A stretch of 64,000 nucleotides of DNA, taken from positions 1,612,001 to 1,676,000 of the forward strand of contig NZ_CP154467.1 in the NCBI RefSeq assembly GCF_039545455.1, written 5' to 3'. The stretch comes from Brucella sp. BE17 (lineage in GTDB: Bacteria > Pseudomonadota > Alphaproteobacteria > Rhizobiales > Rhizobiaceae). The translations under genes and the position numbers were made by a program. Below are positions 26,059 through 35,238 of the stretch, piece by piece (position 1 is the stretch's first letter; each line of letters begins with the position of its first letter). The notes under the pieces are model-generated. The model was not told where the DNA came from. It was given only the letters and a program-made list of their open reading frames with translations, and did not search any database.

Positions 26059-26886
26059 ATGTCCAAGTCTGTAATCTCGCCCGCAACATCCACAGCCACG
26101 TCATTCTCGCCCGTTCATCGAATCGATGGCGACTTTCGCCTGGGCCTGATGCTGACAGCCGATCACGCACGCCGCGACATGCCAGCCAATTACGGCAGTT
26201 TGGGGCTCAAAGAAAGCGAATTCGAGCGTCATATTGCTTATGACATCGGTGTCGAGGCGTTGACGCGGGCACTTGCTGCCCGCCTTAAGGCTCCTGCCGT
26301 GCTTGCCGGATTTTCCCGATTGCTGATCGACCCCAACCGTGGCGAAGATGACCCGACCCTTATAATGCAATTATCGGACGGCGTGGTCATTACAGGCAAT
26401 TATCCCTTATCGGCGCAAGAACGCGAAACACGGCTGCGGCAATTCTACCGCCCCTATCATGATGCGGTGACGCAAATGCGCACAACAGTCGCAGCCCAAA
26501 GCGGACACGCTCCGCTGATTATTGCGATCCATTCTTTTACACCACGCTGGAAAAATACAGAGCGTCCCTGGCATATCGGCTTGCTCTGGGATCGGGATGA
26601 TCGCGCCATTGCACCGTTGCTCAAGCTTTTGCATGCGCAAAACGATCTCGTTGTTGGTGACAACGAACCCTATAATGGTGCCTTGCGCAACGATGCGCTT
26701 TTTCGGCATGCGACAGCACAGGGTTTTGCCAATGTGCTAATCGAAGTGCGACAGGACCTCATCGCGAACGCGCAAGGCGTGCACGAATGGGCCAAGCGTC
26801 TCGCGCCGATGCTCAAAGAAATCAATGCGCTTGAAGCCGTTCACGAGGTCCGGTATTTCGGCTCGCGCAGCGATCCCGAACACTGA
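26059..26886 (+). CDS. N-formylglutamate amidohydrolase family protein
   Basis: The 275-residue protein carries the family pattern: TADHARRDMP at about 33-42 with the metal histidine, the SRLLIDPNRGEDDP segment near 85-98, IAIHSFTP near 149-156, and DNEPYNG near 200-206. Members hydrolyse N-formyl-amino acids, for example in histidine degradation, but this one is not beside hut genes. The real substrate is therefore uncertain. It is cytoplasmic. The ATG at 26059 begins the conserved region; no strong SD is seen. Confidence 0.8.
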   Translation: MSKSVISPATSTATSFSPVHRIDGDFRLGLMLTADHARRDMPANYGSLGLKESEFERHIAYDIGVEALTRALAARLKAPAVLAGFSRLLIDPNRGEDDPTLIMQLSDGVVITGNYPLSAQERETRLRQFYRPYHDAVTQMRTTVAAQSGHAPLIIAIHSFTPRWKNTERPWHIGLLWDRDDRAIAPLLKLLHAQNDLVVGDNEPYNGALRNDALFRHATAQGFANVLIEVRQDLIANAQGVHEWAKRLAPMLKEINALEAVHEVRYFGSRSDPEH

Positions 26887-27063
26887 CAAACCCATCTTTA
26901 CCCGCTATCCACAGGGCTTGACCCGAAACGTCGTGTCGGGCATCGAAAACCCTCTTAAATTTGCCTGCGACTCACTTGAAGAAACGTCCACGTTCTTCAC
27001 CATGCGGGCTTTCGCCCTGGCAGCATCCGCATTCCGCCGTAAAATTGAACTGGAGAAAACCTC

Positions 27064-27324
27064 GTGAGCGACGACATTACAAGCGAAGCCCAGACCATAG
27101 CCGTTGGCCAATTGCGCGCCTTCATCGAACGCATCGAGCGTCTGGAAGAAGAAAAAAAGACCATTGGCGACGATATCAAGGAAGTTTACGCAGAATTGAA
27201 GGGGTCGGGGTTTGACAGCAAGGTCGTAAGAACCATTATTCGTCTGCGTAAAAAAGAAGACCACGAGCGTCAGGAAGAAGAAGCCATGCTCCAGCTTTAT
27301 ATGGATGCGCTTGGCATGGGCTAA
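27064..27324 (+). CDS. gapR: DUF2312 nucleoid-associated protein GapR
   Basis: The 86-residue product is the DUF2312/GapR family, a dimeric-to-tetrameric coiled-coil DNA clamp that binds overtwisted AT-rich DNA ahead of replication and transcription in Caulobacter. The signature [20 protein letters not shown] is at about 13-32 with [15 protein letters not shown] near 37-51. The start is GTG with GGAG eight bases upstream. It is cytoplasmic and charged. Expected to be essential or important, from knowledge of the family. Confidence 0.9.
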   Translation: MSDDITSEAQTIAVGQLRAFIERIERLEEEKKTIGDDIKEVYAELKGSGFDSKVVRTIIRLRKKEDHERQEEEAMLQLYMDALGMG

Positions 27325-27405
27325 TGGGCTGATCCATCCGACCTTTCTTCTTCCTCCATGTATAACCGGCGGCCAGCTTGCCGCTGACGGGAAGAGGACA
27401 GGTCT

Positions 27406-28353
27406 ATGGAATTTCGAAAGCTCGGACGCAGCGAACTTAAAGTTTCGCCGCTTTGCTTTGGTGGCAATGTATTTGGATGGACGGTCGATGAGGCGACATC
27501 ATTCTCGCTTCTCGACCGTTTTATCGCTGCCGGTTTCAACTTCATCGATACCGCCGACGCTTATTCGACATGGGCACCCGGCAATGTGGGCGGTGAATCC
27601 GAAACCATCATCGGCAACTGGCTGAAATCACGCGGCCAGCGCGACAAGGTTATCATTGCCACCAAGGTCGGTTCTGAAATGGGGCCGGACGAAAAAGGAC
27701 TGTCGCCTGCCTATATCCGCAAGGCAGTGGATGCATCGCTCAAGCGGCTGCAAACAGATTATATCGATCTTTACCAGTCGCACTGGGATGATCCGGAAAC
27801 GCCTTTTGAAGACACGCTCGGCACCTATCAGGAGCTGATCGAAGCGGGAAAAATCCGTGTCATCGGGGCCTCCAACCTGACGGCAGAGCGGCTCACAGAA
27901 TCGCTGGAAGTGGCGAAAAAGCATGATCTTCCACGCTATGAAAGTCTGCAACCGCTTTATAATCTTTATGATCGTTCCGGCTTTGAGGATGGGCTGGAAA
28001 AAATCTGCCGCGACAACGATCTCGCCGTCATATCCTATTTTTCGCTTGCCGCAGGTTTCCTCACCGGCAAATACCGCTCAAGCGACGATCTGGGCCAAAG
28101 CGCACGCGGCTCAACGGTGGAAAAATATCTGACCGAGCGCGGGAAAAAAATCATCGTAGCGCTCGATGACGTGGCCGCTAGCATTGGCGCAAAACTCGCT
28201 CAGGTCGCCATCGCCTGGCTGATCGCGCAGCCTTCGGTCACAGCCCCCATCGCGAGCGCAACACGCCTCACGCAACTGGGCGAACTGATCGATGCCAGCC
28301 GTTTGAAATTGAGCGACGATGCGGTTGCGCGTCTCAACAAGGCAAGCGCCTGA
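27406..28353 (+). CDS. aldo/keto reductase
   Basis: The 315-residue TIM-barrel enzyme has the AKR catalytic set: Asp48, Tyr53 (DTADAYS), Lys87 (ATKVGS) and His126 (YQSHWDD). The NADPH-binding C-terminal part (PSVTAPIASATRLTQL) is intact. It resembles the YajO/YhdN-like AKRs, which reduce a range of aldehydes. Its natural substrate is unknown. It converges on the ABC-F ATPase gene, with a shared hairpin. Confidence 0.9.
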   Translation: MEFRKLGRSELKVSPLCFGGNVFGWTVDEATSFSLLDRFIAAGFNFIDTADAYSTWAPGNVGGESETIIGNWLKSRGQRDKVIIATKVGSEMGPDEKGLSPAYIRKAVDASLKRLQTDYIDLYQSHWDDPETPFEDTLGTYQELIEAGKIRVIGASNLTAERLTESLEVAKKHDLPRYESLQPLYNLYDRSGFEDGLEKICRDNDLAVISYFSLAAGFLTGKYRSSDDLGQSARGSTVEKYLTERGKKIIVALDDVAASIGAKLAQVAIAWLIAQPSVTAPIASATRLTQLGELIDASRLKLSDDAVARLNKASA

Positions 28354-28363
28354 AAAAGGCTAT

Positions 28364-28386
28364 CGAAGGGTAGTCTCTACCCTTCG
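28364..28386. terminator. Hairpin between convergent AKR and ABC-F genes
   Basis: CGAAGGGTA (28364-28372) and its complement (28378-28386) form a perfect 9-bp stem with a 5-nt loop, followed by ATTTCTT. It includes the stop codon of the minus-strand ABC-F gene (28379-28377). No long T tract follows on either side. Confidence 0.5.
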
Positions 28387-30194
28387 ATTTCTTCCCGCAG
28401 CATTTCCAGTTCCAGCCATTCTTCTTCCATGGCGGCATTCTCGGCCCGCTTCTTTTCCAGAAGATCGGCGGTCTTGGCAAAAAGCGCGGGGTCCTTGGCA
28501 TAAAGTGCCGGATCGGCAAGCTTGCCTTCGAGCACGTCGATTTCCTTGGCAAGCGCGTCCATCTTGGTAGGCAGCGTTTCAAGGGCAAATTTCTGCTTAT
28601 AGGACAGCTTGCGTTTTTCCTCGCGTTTGGGCTGCGCAGCCTCCCTATCCTGCTTGTCATCATTGCGGAGACCCGCCGCTTTAACGGCCCGGCGGCTGAG
28701 CGCCTGTTCCTTGCGCTGCGCCATCATATCAGCATAACCGCCGGCATATTCGAGCCAGCTTCCGTTGCCCTCCGGGGCAATGACCGATGTCACGGTGCGA
28801 TCAAGAAAATCACGGTCGTGGCTGACCAGAATGACGGTGCCCGGGAAACCGGCCACCAGTTCCTGCAACAAATCGAGCGTCTCCATGTCGAGATCGTTGG
28901 TCGGCTCATCGAGGATCAACAAATTGGCAGGACGCGCCAGCACACGCGCCAGCATAAGCCGCGCTCTTTCGCCACCCGACAGTTCGCGGATCGGTGTCCG
29001 CGCCTGCTCGGGCTGGAACAAAAAATCCTTCATGTAGGAGACGACATGGCGCTGTTCGCCATTGACGATCAGGCTCTCGCCGCGCCCGTCAGTCAGATAA
29101 TGCGAAAGCGTGTCATTGAGGTTGAGGTCTTCACGCTTCTGGTCGAGTTCGGCCATCTCCAGATTAACGCCAAGACGCAAAGTGCCTGAATCCGGTTCCA
29201 GCTTGCCGGTCAAAAGCGATAAAAGTGTTGTCTTGCCCGCACCATTGGGTCCGACAAGCCCGATGCGATCACCACGCTGGACGCGGATAGAGAAATCCTT
29301 GACCAATTCACGCTCGCCATAGGCCTTGCTCAGCCCCTTGGCTTCGATCACCAGCTTGCCCGACTCTTTGCTGTCACTCGCGGCCAGCACCGCTGCCCCT
29401 TGCGCCTTGCGATGATTGCGGAAATCAGAACGCATGGAATGCAACTCACCCAGGCGGCGCATATTGCGCTTGCGTCGTGCGGTAACGCCGTAACGCAGCC
29501 AGTGTTCCTCACGCGCGATCTGGCGACCGAGCTTGTGATGATCGCGCTCTTCTTCCTCCAGAACCTTATCGCGCCATTCCTCGAAATGGCCAAAACCCTG
29601 TTCGATACGGCGCGTCAGGCCGCGATCCAGCCACACCGTTGCGCGGCTGACATTTTCCAGAAACCGCCGATCATGCGAAATCAGCACGATGGCCGAACGG
29701 ATCTGGCGTAACTCGCCTTCGAGCCATTCGATGGTGGTGAGGTCGAGATGGTTCGTAGGCTCATCGAGCAGCAGAACGTCCGGTTGCGGTGCAATCACCC
29801 GTGCCAGTGCGGCACGGCGTGCTTCACCGCCCGAAAGGTGATCCGGCTTTTCCTCGCCGCTCAGCCCCAGATGCTCGAGAAGATAGGTGACCCGGTGCGG
29901 ATCATCCGCCGGACCAAGCCCTGCCTCGACATAGGTCCGCACATTGGCAAAGCCGTCCATGTCCGGCATCTGCGGCAGATAACGCACGGTGGCACCCGGA
30001 TGACGGAACATTTCGCCCGAGGTCGGCTCGACCATGCCGGCGGCAATCTTGAGCAAGGTAGACTTGCCAGAGCCGTTACGCCCGACCAGCGCGATGCGGT
30101 CGCCCTCGCTTACCGAAAGATTGGCATCCTCAAGAAGAGGGGTGCCGCCAAAGGTGAGCTGTATCTGGTCGAGCCGTAGAAGCGGAGGAGCCAT
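28377..30194 (-). CDS. ABC-F family ATPase, Uup-like
   Basis: The 605-residue protein has two ATP-binding cassettes. The first has Walker A GRNGSGKST (near 38-46) and signature LSGGEARR; the second has GPNGAGKTT (near 310) and LSGGERARL. Between them lies the ABC-F linker, and at the C-terminus is a charged coiled coil (about 530-600), as in Uup. There is no membrane domain. ABC-F proteins act on ribosomes or, for Uup, on DNA; the role here is not known. The ATG at 30194 is chosen over an upstream TTG because the family starts near APPLLRLDQI. Confidence 0.9.
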   Translation of the reverse strand: MAPPLLRLDQIQLTFGGTPLLEDANLSVSEGDRIALVGRNGSGKSTLLKIAAGMVEPTSGEMFRHPGATVRYLPQMPDMDGFANVRTYVEAGLGPADDPHRVTYLLEHLGLSGEEKPDHLSGGEARRAALARVIAPQPDVLLLDEPTNHLDLTTIEWLEGELRQIRSAIVLISHDRRFLENVSRATVWLDRGLTRRIEQGFGHFEEWRDKVLEEEERDHHKLGRQIAREEHWLRYGVTARRKRNMRRLGELHSMRSDFRNHRKAQGAAVLAASDSKESGKLVIEAKGLSKAYGERELVKDFSIRVQRGDRIGLVGPNGAGKTTLLSLLTGKLEPDSGTLRLGVNLEMAELDQKREDLNLNDTLSHYLTDGRGESLIVNGEQRHVVSYMKDFLFQPEQARTPIRELSGGERARLMLARVLARPANLLILDEPTNDLDMETLDLLQELVAGFPGTVILVSHDRDFLDRTVTSVIAPEGNGSWLEYAGGYADMMAQRKEQALSRRAVKAAGLRNDDKQDREAAQPKREEKRKLSYKQKFALETLPTKMDALAKEIDVLEGKLADPALYAKDPALFAKTADLLEKKRAENAAMEEEWLELEMLREEIEG

Positions 30195-30278
30195 GGTTCT
30201 CTTCAATAAAGGATTGAAATTTTGCCCTGCTTGTCGGCGACAAAAGTCATTCTGTCAAATGGATCGGTAAAAGAGCGC

Positions 30279-30311
30279 AAAAAAAGACAGGCCGGAAAAA
30301 CCCGGCCTGTC
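30279..30311 (-). terminator. Terminator after the glycine-zipper lipoprotein gene
   Basis: On the minus strand a perfect 10-bp GACAGGCCGG stem is followed by seven T. It lies 26 bp after the lipoprotein stop. Confidence 0.85.
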
Positions 30312-30336
30312 CTTTATAACAGCAATAAAGCCTGAC

Positions 30337-30621
30337 TTACTGGCAAGGTGCTTCGTAAGTGCGACCATAGTTATCGCGGTAACGGCAGTACTGGACGCCG
30401 TTGCGCGTCTGGGATGCACCGAGAAGCGTACCGGCGACACCGCCGATTGCTGCACCGGCAAGAGCGCCGCGACCGCTGCCGCCAATTGCACCACCGGCAA
30501 GAGCGCCGAGGGCTGCACCGCCGACACCATAGCCAGCCGTACGCTTTTCATTGGTCGTGCATGCTGCAGTCGAGAACGCGAGCACGGCGGCAATTGCAAT
30601 CATGGAAAGACGTGATTTCAT
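30337..30621 (-). CDS. small outer-membrane lipoprotein with a glycine zipper
   Basis: The 94-residue product has a lipoprotein-type signal peptide with the lipidated cysteine at residue 21 (STAAC). A glycine/alanine-rich segment (about 34-68) of glycine-zipper type follows, and it ends with NYGRTYEAPCQ. It resembles the 17-kDa surface antigen family and Omp lipoproteins of Brucella. Such proteins are probably anchored in the outer membrane. It is followed by a strong terminator and is likely monocistronic. Confidence 0.8.
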   Translation of the reverse strand: MKSRLSMIAIAAVLAFSTAACTTNEKRTAGYGVGGAALGALAGGAIGGSGRGALAGAAIGGVAGTLLGASQTRNGVQYCRYRDNYGRTYEAPCQ

Positions 30622-30764
30622 GAGACAATCTCCTATCTAGAGTTTCAAAAACACCGGCTTTGCGTCCCCAAGTTCGGCGTAAAGCAGATGACCCGCTTAG
30701 CCCATTTACAATACGTTTCGCCCGCAGACGTCAAGCATTTTCAGGCCTCGGTATGAGCGGTGCA

Positions 30765-31409
30765 TTACCGTGACAACCCCACATCAAGGTTCGCTACAAG
30801 TATCGCTATTCCAGAACGCATCGAAACGCAAAGCGTTCCATCGACTATATTGGACACCGTCCATGAAGAGCCGAACGGCAAGGTCACATTGTCTAACGGC
30901 CACTCCGCATTTGTGATCGAAAGACCGTCGACATCAGTAAAGTTCACGACGCTGAACAATGCTCCGTCCGGCAGATCAAAAGAATGACGTCCAGGCAGCA
31001 GGGGCCATGCTTCTTCGCTACCACTGGAAAGGAAAATGTTTCGTCCTTTCCGGGCCTGAGCAGTCGCCAAGGTGAGATGGAGCAGGGTGTGATCGGTGCG
31101 TGCGCCGCCAAAAGCCCCGCATAAGATCACGCGCGTCGCGCCAAGCGAATAGGCTTCATTAAGGGCAAGTTCACCGTCCGTCATGTCCTTGGCTGGTGAA
31201 AAGGTCTTTTGGGGCACATGCATATAGTGCTGCCTAAGCGACGGCGACGCTGAATCGAAATCGCCGAGCCATAATTCCGGTTCGACGCCGAGTTCCGCAG
31301 CGTGGCGGATACCACTATCGGCAGCCAGAAAACGCGCGCCTGTAATCTGTTGCCGAAGGCGCTCGGTCACGGCGAGATCGCCGCCGAGGAGAATGACAAA
31401 TGTGCTCAT
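30765..31409 (-). CDS. thiN: thiamine diphosphokinase
   Basis: The enzyme makes thiamine pyrophosphate from thiamine and ATP. The 214-residue product shows the TPK pattern: ADSGIRHAAELGVEPE near 30-45, WLGDFDS near 47-53 with the magnesium aspartates, the LGGDLAV start, and the substrate-site GAFGGARTDHTL near 99-110. It is divergent from the TPP riboswitch-thiBPQ unit, so the import and activation genes are next to each other. The ATG at 31409 begins directly at the conserved MSTFVILLGG stretch. Confidence 0.85.
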   Translation of the reverse strand: MSTFVILLGGDLAVTERLRQQITGARFLAADSGIRHAAELGVEPELWLGDFDSASPSLRQHYMHVPQKTFSPAKDMTDGELALNEAYSLGATRVILCGAFGGARTDHTLLHLTLATAQARKGRNIFLSSGSEEAWPLLPGRHSFDLPDGALFSVVNFTDVDGLSITNAEWPLDNVTLPFGSSWTVSNIVDGTLCVSMRSGIAILVANLDVGLSR

Positions 31410-31511
31410 AAGCTGCTCATAACATGAGAAAATTAACCCTGAAAGAGCAGCCTGTATTCTGTGCACGGCTCTTGCTCTTGCCCTGCCTCCGTTTTATGCT
31501 CTCAGAAATTC

Positions 31512-31600
31512 TAACGGGGTGCCTTCTGCAAATGCGGGTGGCTGAGAGGCGAAAACCAACCCGAGGAACCTGATCCGGCTCGTACCGGCGGAGGGATTTA
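31512..31600 (+). promoter_or_regulatory. TPP riboswitch (THI element)
   Basis: The sequence holds the conserved THI-box blocks: ACGGGGTGCC near 31514, GGCTGAGAGG near 31539, then AACCTGATCCGG near 31567 and GGCGGAGGGA at about 31587-31596. The element lies about 110 bp before the thiB start and should switch off thiBPQ when thiamine pyrophosphate is high. The 31600-31709 leader is available for the expression platform. Confidence 0.95.
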
Positions 31601-31709
31601 GATGCTGCCATGCGACACAACGCCAAAAAGTTGCGGGCTTTTACGAAGGATTGCATCGCAATCCAGAGTAGCGCTACTTCCTTTCAAACGCGATGAAAGG
31701 ACTATCCTG

Positions 31710-32714
31710 ATGCGGCTCTTATCCTTGCTGGCTCTTTCCTTCTCGGCAGCCATTGCCTTTTCTTCTGCCGCACAGGCAAAGGACAAGCTGACCGTCTATA
31801 CCTATGACAGTTTCATTTCCGAATGGGGACCAGGACCCAAGGTCAAGGAAAACTTCGAGAAGGACTGTAACTGCGAGGTGGAATGGATCGCTTCCGCCGA
31901 CGGCGTCGCCCTTCTCAACCGCCTCAAGCTGGAGGGCAGAAACACCATCGCAGATATCGTGCTTGGCCTTGATGTCAATCTTCTGACGGAAGCGCGTGCT
32001 TCTGGATTTTTTGCGCCAAGCGGTATTGATCTGGGCAATATCAGTGTGCCGGGCGGGTTCAAGGACGATATTTTTGTACCCTTTGACTATGGTTATTTCG
32101 CCGTGGTCTATGATTCAGATAAACTGCCCGATCCACCGCAAAGCCTCAAGGAACTGGTTGAGGGCGACGCTTCGCAAAAGATCGTGTTGCAGGATCCGCG
32201 CACGTCGACACCGGGGCTTGGCATGCTTTTATGGATGAAAGCGGTTTATGGCGACAAGGCTGGCGAGGCATGGGAAAAGCTTCAAAAACGTGTTCTGACC
32301 GTCACACCGGGCTGGTCGGAGGCATACGGACTTTTCACGCGTGGCGAGGCACCGATGGTGTTGTCCTATACGAGTTCGCCCGCCTATCACCTCATTGCCG
32401 AAAAGACCGACCGCTACAAGGCACTGGTGTTTCCCGAGGGGAGTTATCTTCAGGTTGAGCTTGCCGCCCAGACGCTCACGGGTGCGAAAAACCCGCTGGC
32501 GCAAAGATTTCTTACTTTTATGACCGGACCGGGCTTCCAGGATGTAATCCCTGAAACCAACTGGATGTTTCCGGCAGGCAAGATGTCCACGCCGTTGCCA
32601 TCTGCTTTTGAAGCATTGCCCAAACCGGAAAAGACCCTCATCATCCCCTCCGACGAAGTGGCAGAACATCGCCGTGTCTGGGTGAGCGAATGGCTGACAG
32701 CGACTAGCCGATGA
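31710..32714 (+). CDS. thiB: thiamine ABC transporter, periplasmic binding protein
   Basis: The 334-residue protein has a signal peptide (about 1-23, ending AAQA-KD) and then the ThiB domain starting [10 protein letters not shown]. It binds thiamine or its phosphates in the periplasm. The ATG at 31710 is preceded by AAAGGA. Its stop overlaps the thiP start by four bases (ATGA at 32711-32714). Regulation by the TPP riboswitch upstream is clear from the sequence. Confidence 0.93.
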   Translation: MRLLSLLALSFSAAIAFSSAAQAKDKLTVYTYDSFISEWGPGPKVKENFEKDCNCEVEWIASADGVALLNRLKLEGRNTIADIVLGLDVNLLTEARASGFFAPSGIDLGNISVPGGFKDDIFVPFDYGYFAVVYDSDKLPDPPQSLKELVEGDASQKIVLQDPRTSTPGLGMLLWMKAVYGDKAGEAWEKLQKRVLTVTPGWSEAYGLFTRGEAPMVLSYTSSPAYHLIAEKTDRYKALVFPEGSYLQVELAAQTLTGAKNPLAQRFLTFMTGPGFQDVIPETNWMFPAGKMSTPLPSAFEALPKPEKTLIIPSDEVAEHRRVWVSEWLTATSR

Positions 32715-34342
32715 CGGCAATGCCAACTGAATATGGCGCATCATCCCTGACCAAGATGAAACCCCTGGCAGGGGTATTGGCGCTGGCCTTTCTGGTCATA
32801 CTCGGCGCGGGCGCACTCCTCGCACTGGCTTTTGAAGCAGGCCATGGCAATTTCGAGGCGAGCAGCAATTTCGATACCTATCTCTGGCGCATTGCCCGCT
32901 TCACCGTCCTTCAGGCTATCATCTCCAGTCTGCTTTCTGTTGCTTTCGCAATACCAGTTGCGCGCGCGCTTCATGCCGAAACCCGCTTTCCCGGACGCGG
33001 ACTGATCCTGCGCCTTTTTGCCTTGCCACTCGCCCTGCCCGCCCTCGTGGCGGTACTGGGTATCACCAGCATCTACGGGCGCAATGGCTTTTTCGCCCAT
33101 ATTTCGGATGCAGCCGGGCATCCGCTTCAGCCTGATATCTATGGCATTACGGGCATCTTGATCGCGCATGTCTTCTTCAACATGCCGCTTGCAGTGCGTT
33201 TCATCCTTGCAAGCTATGAATCGATCCCCACCGATTACTGGAAACTTGCAGCACAGTTCGGCATGGGAAATCGCGCCCGTTTCCGACTGATCGAATGGCC
33301 GGTCATCCGCCGCAGCCTGCCGGGGATGACGGGCCTGATCTTCATGCTTTGCGTCACCAGCTTCACGACGGTGCTGACGCTTGGCGGCGGCCCCCGTGCG
33401 ACAACGCTGGAAGTCGCAATCTACCAGAGCCTACATTTCGATTTCGACCCTGCACGTGCTGTGGCACTGACCGCCACCCAGCTGGTTCTGACATTGCTGG
33501 TCCTCATCCTCCTGCGCCTGACAGGCCGTCCATCCGAGGAAGGTTTTACGCATACGGCCACGCCGCGCCGCTTCGACAGGCCGCGTTTGGGGGAACGGCT
33601 GTTCAATATTGCGGCAATCCTCATCGGCTTTCTTTACGTCGCCTTGCCGATCACAGGTGTTGTGGTTTCAGGACTCGCCGCAGATCTGATCCGTCTTTTG
33701 AGCGAAAAAACCGTCTGGCGCGCGATCACAACGAGCCTTGCGCTGGGGTTTTCCGCTGCCCTAATTTCTCTTGTGCTTTCGCTGGCGCTGGTTGCAGCGC
33801 GCGAAGCGGTCAAAAACAAGCCTGCCGCAAATTTTTTTGATACGGGCGCAAGCCTTATCCTCGTCATGCCCCCAATCGTGATCGGTGCCGGCTGGTTCAT
33901 CCTGCTGCGCCATTTTACCGATCCGTTCGCGATGGCACCGCTCATGGTTGTCACCGTCAATGCTGCAATGGCGATGCCTTTTGCCTTCCGGTTGCTGCGT
34001 CCAGCCTGGGACACGGCCGCAGCCCGCCATAATCGTCTCTGCGCGCAGCTTGGTATTCGCGGCGTCAATCGTTTCCGACTGATCGACTGGCCCTCGATAC
34101 GCAAGCCTTTCGGCATGGCTTTTGCCTTCGCCATGGCTCTTTCCATCGGCGATCTCGGCACAATCGCACTTTTCGGCAGTGACGCACTTCTCACCCTGCC
34201 TTACCTGTTGTTGCAGCGCATGGGCAGCTATCGCACATTCGATGCGGCAGGGCTGGCCCTTATATTGGGGCTCCTATGCCTCGCTCTGATGATGATCGCC
34301 GACCGCAGCATCGCATCGCCAAAGGATAATTCTGCTTCATGA
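32711..34342 (+). CDS. thiP: thiamine ABC transporter permease
   Basis: The 543-residue protein has about twelve membrane spans in two homologous halves, each with an EAA-like loop ([20 protein letters not shown] near 178-197 and [20 protein letters not shown] near 444-463). This double-permease form is typical of ThiP. It lies in the inner membrane and forms the thiamine channel with ThiQ. Its start overlaps the thiB stop, and its stop overlaps the thiQ start (ATGA at 34339-34342). Confidence 0.93.
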   Translation: MTAMPTEYGASSLTKMKPLAGVLALAFLVILGAGALLALAFEAGHGNFEASSNFDTYLWRIARFTVLQAIISSLLSVAFAIPVARALHAETRFPGRGLILRLFALPLALPALVAVLGITSIYGRNGFFAHISDAAGHPLQPDIYGITGILIAHVFFNMPLAVRFILASYESIPTDYWKLAAQFGMGNRARFRLIEWPVIRRSLPGMTGLIFMLCVTSFTTVLTLGGGPRATTLEVAIYQSLHFDFDPARAVALTATQLVLTLLVLILLRLTGRPSEEGFTHTATPRRFDRPRLGERLFNIAAILIGFLYVALPITGVVVSGLAADLIRLLSEKTVWRAITTSLALGFSAALISLVLSLALVAAREAVKNKPAANFFDTGASLILVMPPIVIGAGWFILLRHFTDPFAMAPLMVVTVNAAMAMPFAFRLLRPAWDTAAARHNRLCAQLGIRGVNRFRLIDWPSIRKPFGMAFAFAMALSIGDLGTIALFGSDALLTLPYLLLQRMGSYRTFDAAGLALILGLLCLALMMIADRSIASPKDNSAS

Positions 34343-35052
34343 CTGCATCCGCTGCAATCAGCCTTCACGATGTTCATTTCAGCTATGGCGATACCGCAAT
34401 GCGTTTCGATGTCACGGTTGCGGAAGGCGCAATAGCCGCGATCGTCGGCCCCAGCGGTTCAGGAAAGTCCACGCTTCTCAATCTCATTGCGGGTTTTGAA
34501 ATACCTCAGTCCGGCACGATCTCCCTAGGCGCTACGGATATCACGCGTCTGCCACCTGCCGCCCGTCCGGTTTCGATGGTGTTTCAGGAAAACAATCTGT
34601 TCGCACACCTGACAGTTGCGCAGAATATCGGCTTGGGTCGAGCCCCTGATCTGAAGCTGAATGCAAATGATCGTGCTGCGATAACCCACGCGCTTAAACG
34701 TGTCGGGCTAACGGGTAAGGAACAACGCAAGCCCGAAGCGCTTTCGGGCGGTGAGCGCCAACGTGTGGCAATTGCACGCGCGCTGGTACGCGAACGCCCG
34801 ATCCTGCTTTTGGACGAAGCTTTTGCGTCGCTGGGGCCGGCATTGCGGCACCAGATGCTCGATCTTATTCGCGATCTGCACAGCGAGACCGGTATGACCG
34901 TCCTTATGGTCACGCATACACCCGAAGATGCGATCTATCTCAATACGCTGCTGTTGTTCCTCGAAAATGGGCAAATTCGCGAGCAAGGTCCCGCACGAGA
35001 TTTGTTATCCGCCTCTGGGCCGGCAGCTTTGCAGCGCTATATGGGGAGATAG
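34339..35052 (+). CDS. thiQ: thiamine ABC transporter ATPase
   Basis: The 237-residue ATPase has Walker [10 protein letters not shown] at residues 37-45, the signature LSGGERQRV near 133-141, and Walker [14 protein letters not shown] near 153-165. The D-loop has an alanine instead of the usual proline. It energises ThiP. It is the last gene of the riboswitch-controlled unit; the next gene begins 186 bp later. Confidence 0.93.
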   Translation: MTASAAISLHDVHFSYGDTAMRFDVTVAEGAIAAIVGPSGSGKSTLLNLIAGFEIPQSGTISLGATDITRLPPAARPVSMVFQENNLFAHLTVAQNIGLGRAPDLKLNANDRAAITHALKRVGLTGKEQRKPEALSGGERQRVAIARALVRERPILLLDEAFASLGPALRHQMLDLIRDLHSETGMTVLMVTHTPEDAIYLNTLLLFLENGQIREQGPARDLLSASGPAALQRYMGR

Positions 35053-35238
35053 AACTCCGGAGCAGTCGCTTATCAGCCTCAAATAGAGTTACGCTTGCGG
35101 ACATATTTTGTTCGCAATCACCGGAAAGAACGGCTGCAACAGCGCAGATTGGCTTGTGCGCCCTGCAGACTATGTCTAGATTTGCGGGCAGCCAAATGGC
35201 TACGATTGAAAAGCGAGGTCAAAATACTGTTCCGTCAA

